DNA of 64,000 bases from an uncultured Lentisphaeria bacterium (GTDB taxonomy: Bacteria > Verrucomicrobiota > Lentisphaeria > Victivallales > Victivallaceae). The notes beneath the pieces were generated by a model. That model saw nothing but the letters and a program-made list of their open reading frames with translations. It was not told the DNA's origin and did no database searches. This document shows positions 8,294 through 14,787 of the stretch, piece by piece. The translations under genes and the position numbers were made by a program. Positions within the stretch are counted from its first letter, which is position 1; every line of letters begins with the position of its first letter. The stretch spans positions 19,383-83,382 of the forward strand of contig CALABZ010000133.1 of NCBI GenBank assembly GCA_937888615.1, in the 5' to 3' direction.

Positions 8294-9982
8294 CTATTTG
8301 TTGCAGTTGCAATATTTTTCCAGCAGTTTCTTTTCTGTTTCGGCGGTGTAGAAGCCATCATCGCCCAAGGTGTCCGCGATGGCGTCATCCAGATCGGTAA
8401 TATGGGAAACCGGCGTCAGCGGCATGTCTTCACAGCTCGGGAAGATGACGGTTTTGCCGGGGAATTTGGCGGCGATCACGGATTCCAGCCCTTCTTTCAG
8501 CGCGCGCATGCCGCCGATGGCGGCGAGAGCGGTCACCGGCTTGAGTTTGCCGGTTTCGGCGAGCTCGAGAGTGTGGCGAAGGTGGGCTGTTTTGCTGCCG
8601 CTGGAGCCGATGAAACGGCGTCCGCCGGCGGCAATGCCTTTGACGTTGAGTTCCCCTTCTTTTCCGGCGGGAATACCGGCGAAAATGTTCATCAGGCCGT
8701 CGGTTTTCAGGAAAGAAGCGGACTGATTCAGCACCGGGACCACCGGGACCAGCATGATGATGTCATCGTAGCCTTCGGGGGCGAAATCATGGAGGGCCTG
8801 TTCAAATTCCTGCGGCGTCATTTTGCCGGGGTTCAGGGTTTTGAATTCGATGCCGCGGGCCTTAATGGTGTCGGCCAGCAGGCGCTTGACGTTCTCGATG
8901 CGGGCGTCGTCCATGTCGCTGACGATGATCCGGGAGGGGCCGTTGGGGGATTCCACCGCCATCTGCGTGTGCATCTGTCCCATGGCGCCGGCTCCGCCGG
9001 GGAGCCAACAGGTGCCGCCTGGTTTCAGTGCGGACCGGAAATTGCGGCCGTAGGCGGCGGAAAGATTGCTGCCCTCGGCGCCCTGATAATACCAGCCTTC
9101 ATAGTGAATACTGCCGACGTCGAAGGACCATTTTTCGTCGTTGTAGCTGCCGATGAAGCTGATCATGGCATTGCGGGCGCCGAGTTTGCCGAGTTTTTCA
9201 CCCAGTTCATGATTGGTGACGTCGCAGATGAAAATATCGTCGAAGCGTTCGTTTTCCGGCACCGCATTGATGACGGTGACGGCCTTGCCCAGCTCGGCGG
9301 TGAGTTTTTCCACGGCGGGGGCGGACAGGTTCAGGGCTTTGACTTCGGCGGGGGCGGCTTTTTTCAGGAGTTCGCCCGCTTCGTAAATTTTATTGTTGCC
9401 GGGGGCGGCGGCGATCAGTACCTTGCCGCCTTTTTTCGGGGTGTTGCGGTATTCGATCATGTAAGCGGCCTGGACGCAGGTCCAGGGTTCCATCAGCGCG
9501 GCGATGGCGGCCGGAGTACCGGCATCCAGCGGCAGCAGGTAACAGCCTTCGTCGCCGTTCAGGACGCGCTGGTCGATCACACTGTACTGGGCCATGCCGC
9601 CGTTGATGGCGTAGCCGTAGGCGAATCCCTGTCCTTTCACATAGATATCGGCCTGGATGATGAAGCGCTGGCCGGCTTTGAACTTCGGATCAATTTTTGA
9701 GCCCACCTTGACGATGGTCATCACTGCTTCGTGTCCGGGAATGACGGGGTCTTCTTTCAGGTTTTTGGAGATTACCCGGGGGTGTTCCTCCCCGGCGCGG
9801 ATCAACTTGACATCCGAAAAACAAAGCCCGATCGCATCGATTTTTACCAGCAGTTCATCGTCCTTGATTTCCGGGACGGGAATTTCAACCGGTTGATCGT
9901 TCACGCCGAAATTTTCCATTCCCGCGCCGTACATTTGCCAGGCCAGCATTTTTTTCGGTATACCTTGGTTACCGCAATTCAT
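8294..9982 (-). CDS. Zinc-type medium-chain alcohol dehydrogenase-like protein with extra Rossmann-like segment
   Basis: About 562 residues, roughly 200 longer than usual medium-chain dehydrogenases (340-400). I chose ATG 9982 because GGAG lies 9 bases upstream; an ATG at 9997 is in frame but has no ribosome site. The N-terminal GroES-like domain has catalytic zinc ligands Cys54 (G-L-C-F-S-D) and His84-Glu85 (P-G-H-E), and a third acid in M-E-P-W-T-C. The four-cysteine structural zinc lobe is missing, as in sorbitol dehydrogenase-type relatives. Two nucleotide-fold-like stretches follow: a degenerate one beginning G-G-K-V-L-I-A-A-A-P-G and a canonical one with G-G-A-G-A-M-G. It resembles the sorbose-1-phosphate reductase type; substrate unknown. 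First gene of the lptD operon. Confidence 0.75.
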   Translation of the reverse strand: MNCGNQGIPKKMLAWQMYGAGMENFGVNDQPVEIPVPEIKDDELLVKIDAIGLCFSDVKLIRAGEEHPRVISKNLKEDPVIPGHEAVMTIVKVGSKIDPKFKAGQRFIIQADIYVKGQGFAYGYAINGGMAQYSVIDQRVLNGDEGCYLLPLDAGTPAAIAALMEPWTCVQAAYMIEYRNTPKKGGKVLIAAAPGNNKIYEAGELLKKAAPAEVKALNLSAPAVEKLTAELGKAVTVINAVPENERFDDIFICDVTNHELGEKLGKLGARNAMISFIGSYNDEKWSFDVGSIHYEGWYYQGAEGSNLSAAYGRNFRSALKPGGTCWLPGGAGAMGQMHTQMAVESPNGPSRIIVSDMDDARIENVKRLLADTIKARGIEFKTLNPGKMTPQEFEQALHDFAPEGYDDIIMLVPVVPVLNQSASFLKTDGLMNIFAGIPAGKEGELNVKGIAAGGRRFIGSSGSKTAHLRHTLELAETGKLKPVTALAAIGGMRALKEGLESVIAAKFPGKTVIFPSCEDMPLTPVSHITDLDDAIADTLGDDGFYTAETEKKLLEKYCNCNK

Positions 9983-10033
9983 GATCGGAATCTCCATGTT
10001 GTTTGTTTGAATAACTATTTCTAATCACCGGAT

Positions 10034-10062
10034 AATATGCCCCCCCTATGAACAAAATTCAA
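10034..10062 (-). promoter_or_regulatory. Candidate sigma70-type promoter for dehydrogenase-lptD-hldD-rsmB operon
   Basis: Read on the minus strand: -35 TTGAAT (10057-10062), a 17-base spacer containing seven G residues, and -10 CATATT (10034-10039). It lies about 45 bp upstream of the first ATG. Each box matches consensus at four of six bases. Confidence 0.4.
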
Positions 10063-10117
10063 ATGGGTGTTGAGGATTTTCGCAATTAAATAAAGGACTT
10101 CCGCCATCGGCTAATGG

Positions 10118-10165
10118 AAAAATAGCGAAACCCGCCGCAAGCCGGATAGCCTTCGACGGGTTTCG
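10118..10165 (-). terminator. Rho-independent terminator after the membrane channel-like gene
   Basis: A perfect 9-bp inverted repeat, CGAAACCCG (10126-10134) and CGGGTTTCG (10157-10165), is followed on the minus strand by CTATTTTT. It begins 20 bp after the stop of the gene ending at 10185 and should end its transcript before the dehydrogenase promoter. Confidence 0.75.
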
Positions 10166-10184
10166 ATGGAATTTTTCTGCCGGA

Positions 10185-11687
10185 TCAGGATTTTTTGCCG
10201 GACTTGAATTTCTTGTCCCATTCCTCCAGCTTGCCGGCGGCGAAATCGCGTCCGCCCAGTCCGAAGGCCAGCGCGATCGCCACACAGACCGCCCCCAGCA
10301 GCAGCGCAAACGCGGTGGTCACCACCTGTCCGCCGATATCCATGTGCTGGATCGCAATCGCACCGGTGAAAACCAGGATGACAATCCGCACCAGCAGCGC
10401 GATGGCGTCCGAATAAACGCCGCGGTTCCGGATCATGTCGGCGGCCAGATTCGCCAGGAACACGCCGATGATCAGGACGATCACCCCCAGGATGACTTGT
10501 CCGCCGAATACCGCGAACTGGAATACCAGTTGTGCCAGATTGTCGAAACCAAGCATGTTGCAAGCGGCGATCACCCCCATGAACATCAGGGCGATGAAGC
10601 AAAGCTTGCCGGCTACGCCCGAAACCTTGCCCCCGACCTTGTCCCCGTCCTTGCCCAGAAATCCGAGCTTGAACATGAATTTGTCAAACCCGAAACCTTC
10701 CAGCAGGCTGCTGACCATCCCCGCGATCAGTCCGCCGACAATGAACAGCGCAAACAGCAGCAGTCCCGCGCCGAGCACATCGCCGGTGGCGTTCAGGATT
10801 TTATTGAAGAACCCGCCGACGGCATTCGAAAGCGAATCGATGTTCAAGGCCTCCAGCGATATCACGATAACCGGAATCGCCACCAGCACGTAGGCCACCA
10901 TGCCGATCAATTGCGAAAGGCTCTTGGCCCCGAACACTTTGTCGGTCCCGGCCTTTTCGCCGATATCGTCGAGCCGCGCCAGGAACAGCATTCCGGCGAT
11001 GGCCCGTCGAATGATCTTGGCAATGAACAGCCCCACAATCAGCACCACCGCCGCCACGATCACATTCGGAATATATTCGAATATTCTCGTCAGCATCTGC
11101 TCCAGCGGACCGGTGATCCCGTTGATTTTCAACGTCCGCAGAATCGGCGTGATGAAAAGCAGGAACGTCACCCAATAGACGACTTCCCCGACCGTACCGG
11201 AAATTTTCTTCGGTTCTTCCCCTTCCTTCACCGGATATTTCAGCTTTTCATCGATATTGAACACCTCAAAAGCCTTGTTGCAGAAAGCCCGGAGGATGAT
11301 TGCCGTAATCCAGGCGATCAGCAGCAGCAGCGCGGCGCCGATGATATTGGTTGAATAACGTGTCAGTTCACTGATAAAATTGCGGATTGGTTCCGCCGCC
11401 TGCGAGAGGTTCAGCGCCGTCAGGCAGAATAGCAGCGTGAAGATCAACAGCAGGTAAAACACTAGTTTTCCGGTAGTGTTGGCGATTTTGGCGGAGTGTT
11501 CCGCGGATGCGGTCGGCAGCAGTTTGAAGTTATGGGTGGACAGTTTGTTTTTCAGGAATCCGCTGATTTTCTTCGACACCAGAATCGAAATCAGGAAACC
11601 GACGACGAAAATCAACAGAGCCCAGATAATGTTCAGGATGTGATTTTCCACAACAAGAGACCAGAGTTGAGTAAAAAACTCTTTCAT
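10185..11687 (-). CDS. Multi-helix membrane protein of the mechanosensitive-channel-related TM-helix repeat family
   Basis: 500 residues with about ten to twelve hydrophobic helices. It contains repeats of the conserved helix found in CmpX/MscS-related proteins: N-I-I-W-A-L-L-I-F-V-V-G-F, I-I-G-A-A-L-L-L-L-I-A-W-I, Y-I-P-N-V-I-V-A-A-V-V-L-I-V-G-L-F-I-A and V-I-L-G-V-I-V-L-I-I-G-V-F-L-A-N. I do not see the soluble beta domain of true MscS, so gating by tension cannot be assumed. ATG 11687 has GGAGAG 6 bases upstream. The gene is monocistronic, with its own candidate promoter and a good terminator. Probable inner-membrane channel or envelope-stress protein. Confidence 0.75.
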   Translation of the reverse strand: MKEFFTQLWSLVVENHILNIIWALLIFVVGFLISILVSKKISGFLKNKLSTHNFKLLPTASAEHSAKIANTTGKLVFYLLLIFTLLFCLTALNLSQAAEPIRNFISELTRYSTNIIGAALLLLIAWITAIILRAFCNKAFEVFNIDEKLKYPVKEGEEPKKISGTVGEVVYWVTFLLFITPILRTLKINGITGPLEQMLTRIFEYIPNVIVAAVVLIVGLFIAKIIRRAIAGMLFLARLDDIGEKAGTDKVFGAKSLSQLIGMVAYVLVAIPVIVISLEALNIDSLSNAVGGFFNKILNATGDVLGAGLLLFALFIVGGLIAGMVSSLLEGFGFDKFMFKLGFLGKDGDKVGGKVSGVAGKLCFIALMFMGVIAACNMLGFDNLAQLVFQFAVFGGQVILGVIVLIIGVFLANLAADMIRNRGVYSDAIALLVRIVILVFTGAIAIQHMDIGGQVVTTAFALLLGAVCVAIALAFGLGGRDFAAGKLEEWDKKFKSGKKS

Positions 11688-11746
11688 GGCATTCTCTCCG
11701 TTTGTTGTTTGGTGTATTGATTTCTCCTAAAGGCCCATTAATAAAA

Positions 11747-11775
11747 CAAATAGCAGCAATAACTTAAAAAGTCAA
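11747..11775 (-). promoter_or_regulatory. Candidate promoter for the membrane channel-like gene
   Basis: Minus strand: -35 TTGACT (11770-11775, five of six), a 17-base spacer, then a weak -10 TATTTG (11747-11752). It lies about 60 bp upstream of ATG 11687. Confidence 0.35.
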
Positions 11776-11953
11776 GCCATGAACAAACTGTTTACGTAAA
11801 AAAGCTTTCCGGTGAGGGAAGAGACGGTCTTATTGAAAAGTCAATGAATCGGGGAAAACGACAAACCTTCGGCGACGTTTTTCTTCCCGCGCAAAAGTTC
11901 TGGCGGAGAAAAGGCGTATTACACAGGCTGGTGAAAGGGATGATTCGCGGGCA

Positions 11954-12049
11954 CAAAAAAAGGTTCAGGGGTCCGTCCAAGTTTAGAGGAGTAATTATGA
12001 AGAGGAGAAATTGCGTATAGGAACTTGGACATCCAGAACTCCTGAACCA
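11954..12049 (-). ncRNA. Candidate ~95-nt hairpin small RNA with anti-Shine-Dalgarno loop
   Basis: On the minus strand an outer stem pairs 12038-12048 with 11962-11972 (10 of 11 pairs), and a perfect 9-bp inner stem pairs 12022-12030 with 11975-11983. A 7/2-base internal loop separates them, and the apical loop is 38 bases. The stem is followed at once by seven T residues (11955-11961), as at an intrinsic terminator. TATACT lies at 12056-12061, placing a start at about 12049, exactly at the stem base. The loop carries CTCCTC twice (complements of 11986-11991 and 12002-12007). No protein gene fits. Expression and targets are unproven; it could also be only a long terminator. Confidence 0.5.
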
Positions 12050-12055
12050 TAGACT

Positions 12056-12061
12056 AGTATA
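12056..12061 (-). promoter_or_regulatory. -10 element of the candidate small RNA
   Basis: TATACT on the minus strand, 7 bases before the predicted RNA start, inside TGTATACTAG. The same ten bases form the -10 region of the promoter at 62123-62151. The -35 position is only a T-run, so this is an incomplete promoter match. Confidence 0.4.
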
Positions 12062-12368
12062 CATGATTCTGATGAAAAAAAAAGAGAAAAAGATAAAATA
12101 CTTGTGATTTTCTTAGATTCATACATACTTAATAAGGAATTCCGAAACAATATACGAAAAAATAATCTATAGAAAAGTTAAAAGCGTCATAATGACTTGA
12201 AAAATCAGTAGATACAAAGAGGGGTTACTACAAGCGTAATCGGGCTGTCAAGCGTTTTCTTCATATTGAAACCACGGTTTGCGGGCTGTTTTTTTCGTTC
12301 CCCGGCGGCTCTTTTGAATCATATAATATTAAGATTAATATTTACCATGGCTCGGGAGAATATTTGTG

Positions 12369-12396
12369 AAAAGGTGATTTCCTTAATCGCCTTTTT
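12369..12396 (+). terminator. Terminator-like hairpin in the moxR leader
   Basis: AAAAGGTGATT (12369-12379), 5-base loop, AATCGCCTTTT (12385-12395), then a further T. The 11-bp stem has one G-T pair and ends in a five-T run. A perfect TATAAT at 12322-12327 lies 42 bp upstream. The hairpin is 118 bp before the moxR start, so it could be an attenuator or the end of a short leader RNA. Confidence 0.45.
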
Positions 12397-12449
12397 CAAT
12401 ATTGAGTGGAAGCACATCGGTTTTCTTAAGCGAAATGCGGAATTTGGGG

Positions 12450-12477
12450 TTGTATTTTGCAATTCCAATTATATATA
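12450..12477 (+). promoter_or_regulatory. Candidate promoter for the moxR operon
   Basis: -35 TTGTAT (12450-12455), 16-base spacer, -10 TATATA (12472-12477). The start would be near 12484, giving a 30-base leader before ATG 12515. Confidence 0.4.
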
Positions 12478-12514
12478 TACTTTGTCCGGTGAACTCAAGG
12501 GAAAGGAAACGAGC

Positions 12515-13456
12515 ATGGAAAATCAGCATTATTTCGAACGTTTGAGCGAATTGAAAACAAACCTGGCCAAGGTGATCCGGGGCAAGGATGAAGTTCTGGA
12601 ACTGTTGATCGTCGCAATCATGGCGAACGGCAATATCCTTCTCGAAGACGTGCCCGGCGTGGGCAAAACCACGCTGGCCAAGGCCCTGGCCGCCTCTCTG
12701 GACAGCCGTTTTACCCGCATTCAGTTCACCCCTGACCTGCTGCCGGCGGACATCATCGGCAGTTCGATCTACAATCCGAAAGACGGCTCGTTCCGCTTCC
12801 GCAGCGGCCCCGTTTTCACCAATATCCTGCTGGCGGACGAAATCAACCGCGCTTCGCCGCGGACCCAGTCCGCATTGCTGGAAGCCATGAGCGAGCGCCA
12901 GGTGTCCGTGGAGGGCCGCACAACCCCGCTGGAGCGCCCTTTTCTGGTCATCGCTACCGAGAATCCGGTCGAATATCAGGGTACTTACCAGTTGCCGGAG
13001 GCACAGCTCGACCGTTTCGCCATGCAGTTGACCTTGGGCTATCCGGACCGCGAATTCGAGCTCGAAATGTTGTTCGACCGTTTGAATGGCGACCCGGCGG
13101 TGGAGCTGAAGGCGGTGCTGAACGGCGACGATGTGGTGGCGATCCAGAATTGTGTCCAGCAGGTGAAAGTGGAGGATTCGGTGGCCGCCTATATGTTGGA
13201 ACTGATCCGGCGCACCCGCGCTGACAACCGAATCGTATTAGGCGCGAGCCCGCGGGCGTTACTGCTGCTGTCGCGCTGCGCCCAGGCGGCGGCCTATCTG
13301 GTCGGGCGCGAGTTCGTTTTGCCCGAAGATGTGAAAAAAGTGGCGGTGGCGGTGCTGGCCCATCGCCTGACGCTGGACAATAAAACCCGCTATTCGGGCG
13401 TTACCGCGCGTCTGGTGGTGGAAGATCTGCTGGCTCAAACGAAAATCCCGGATTGA
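12515..13456 (+). CDS. MoxR-type AAA+ ATPase
   Basis: 313 residues, the usual size. ATG 12515 is preceded by AAGGAAA six bases upstream, so I prefer it over in-frame upstream codons. Walker A is E-D-V-P-G-V-G-K-T-T-L-A-K, Walker B L-L-A-D-E-I-N-R-A-S-P-R-T-Q, and the sensor region V-I-A-T-E-N-P-V-E-Y-Q-G-T-Y-x-L-P-E-A-Q-L-D-R-F, all diagnostic of MoxR. Family members act as chaperones that help mature metal-dependent or secreted complexes, usually with the DUF58 and transglutaminase proteins encoded next door. The next gene starts within a few bases of its stop, so the three genes form one operon. Confidence 0.93.
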   Translation: MENQHYFERLSELKTNLAKVIRGKDEVLELLIVAIMANGNILLEDVPGVGKTTLAKALAASLDSRFTRIQFTPDLLPADIIGSSIYNPKDGSFRFRSGPVFTNILLADEINRASPRTQSALLEAMSERQVSVEGRTTPLERPFLVIATENPVEYQGTYQLPEAQLDRFAMQLTLGYPDREFELEMLFDRLNGDPAVELKAVLNGDDVVAIQNCVQQVKVEDSVAAYMLELIRRTRADNRIVLGASPRALLLLSRCAQAAAYLVGREFVLPEDVKKVAVAVLAHRLTLDNKTRYSGVTARLVVEDLLAQTKIPD

Positions 13457-13458
13457 TC

Positions 13459-14787
13459 ATGCGTCTGTTCGAATCCTACAACCGGCGGATGGAAAAATTC
13501 CTGAACGGCCCGGAGTGGTTTCAGTTGACCGCCCTGGAGCGCCGTCCGGGCGCTTACCGGATGCCGTCGCTGGCGCTGTTTGCCTGGGTTGCCGGGTTTC
13601 TGTGGCGTTCGCTGACGCTCCAGTCGGTGTTGCTGCTGCTGCCCGCCGCGCTGGTTTTTCTATACAGTACGATTTCGCTGAACTCCCCGATCCGGGTGAC
13701 GGCGATCGCGATGGTGATGGTGATGGTGATCGAACTGCTGGTCGGTTATATTTTCCGTCCCAAACTGAAAATCGAGCGGACGGTGCCGGAACGCCTGCGC
13801 GCCGGGTCCGATTTCACCGTGGATTACCGGATTACCAACAAACGCAAGCGTCCGGCATGGGATCTTGAGCTCGACGCCTACATGTTGCGGCGCGGCGTCC
13901 GGCTGACTCGGACGGCTTCGGTCAATGCCGTCGCCCCCGGCGAAACGGTGTACGCCAGCGCCCGAGGGACGGCGGAACGACGGGGCGTGTACCATTTGTT
14001 CTCGCCGATTGCCGACTCGCTGTTCCCGCTGGCGATCTCCAAGTGGAGCTGTTCGAACAAAGCGCTCAAGCAGACGATCCACGTTTACCCCGCTTTTACC
14101 GCGTTGAACAGCCTGCACCTACCCACCGGCAGTAAATTTCAGAAGAACGGCACGTCGCGGGTGTCCAAAGTGGGGGAATCGGCCGATTTCTACGGTTGCC
14201 GGGAATTCCGCGACGGCGACGATCCGCGACATATCTACTGGCGCGGGAGCGCCCGCTCCGGGCAGTTGATCGTCAAGGAATTCCAGAATGAATACTTGAG
14301 CCGGATCGCACTGGTGGTGGATACGTTCGTTCCCCGCAAACATCATTGGTATTCTTTGAAAATATCCCGTTATTCCCGGGAGCTTGAGGGCGGCCTTTCC
14401 ATTGCCGCGGCGATCACCGACTACCTGACCCGCGGCGAATACGTGGTGGATATTTTCGCCGCCGGCGACAAAGTATATCATTTCCAGGCGGGACGGCACC
14501 TGGCGTGCTTCGATAACATTCTCGACATTCTGGCCGAAGTTCAGCCGAACCCCGATCCGGCGGTCAATGAGCTTTCCGACGCGGTGATGGATGAGATTTC
14601 GGGGATCGGCAGCGCGTTGCTGGTACTGTTGGGCTGGGACGAGGGGCGGGCCCGGATGGCGGAGCGCTTTCGGGAAGCGGGCGTCAACACCAAAGTCATG
14701 ATCATCAACGCGCCGCCGGAAGCGCCGGACCACCTGCTCCGCCTGAGTACCGAGGACATCGAATCGGGGAACATACACGACTTATGA
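13459..14787 (+). CDS. DUF58 domain protein, MoxR partner
   Basis: About 442 residues. Start ATG 13459 follows two bases after the moxR stop; a TTG two codons earlier is possible. Two hydrophobic helices lie near residues 40-100. The conserved DUF58 signature is present as E-F-R-D-G-D-D-P-R-H-I-Y-W-R-G-S-A-R, followed by L-I-V-K-E-F. A von Willebrand A-like fold is expected in the second half (A-L-V-V-D-T-F-V). Proteins of this type always accompany MoxR ATPases, and the downstream transglutaminase gene overlaps it by 4 bases. The complex's substrate in this organism is unknown. Confidence 0.88.
   Translation: MRLFESYNRRMEKFLNGPEWFQLTALERRPGAYRMPSLALFAWVAGFLWRSLTLQSVLLLLPAALVFLYSTISLNSPIRVTAIAMVMVMVIELLVGYIFRPKLKIERTVPERLRAGSDFTVDYRITNKRKRPAWDLELDAYMLRRGVRLTRTASVNAVAPGETVYASARGTAERRGVYHLFSPIADSLFPLAISKWSCSNKALKQTIHVYPAFTALNSLHLPTGSKFQKNGTSRVSKVGESADFYGCREFRDGDDPRHIYWRGSARSGQLIVKEFQNEYLSRIALVVDTFVPRKHHWYSLKISRYSRELEGGLSIAAAITDYLTRGEYVVDIFAAGDKVYHFQAGRHLACFDNILDILAEVQPNPDPAVNELSDAVMDEISGIGSALLVLLGWDEGRARMAERFREAGVNTKVMIINAPPEAPDHLLRLSTEDIESGNIHDL

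Larger units (their letters stand above)
11688..12514. other. 827-bp AT-rich gap with RNA-like elements but no convincing protein gene
   Basis: This is the longest non-coding stretch of the window, and its 12050-12500 part is clearly more AT-rich than the flanking genes. It holds the channel gene promoter, a strong minus-strand hairpin with U-tract (candidate small RNA), a perfect TATAAT at 12322-12327, a plus-strand terminator-like hairpin at 12369-12396 and the likely moxR promoter. A 90-codon minus-strand frame at 11792-12064 is low-complexity and covers the hairpin; I do not consider it a gene. The moxR frame is open upstream to 12266, but codons there lack family similarity. Confidence 0.6.

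Noticed and set aside
7646..9700. 684-codon plus-strand frame opposite lptD and the dehydrogenase
   Set aside because: Antisense to conserved genes; composition rich in Gly, Val and Phe as expected from a mirror frame.
11792..12064. 90-codon minus-strand frame in the long gap
   Set aside because: Low complexity, no ribosome site, and it runs through the small-RNA hairpin.
12266..12514. Upstream extension of the moxR frame
   Set aside because: Open by chance in AT-rich DNA; the ATG at 12515 has a good ribosome site and gives the family's normal length.
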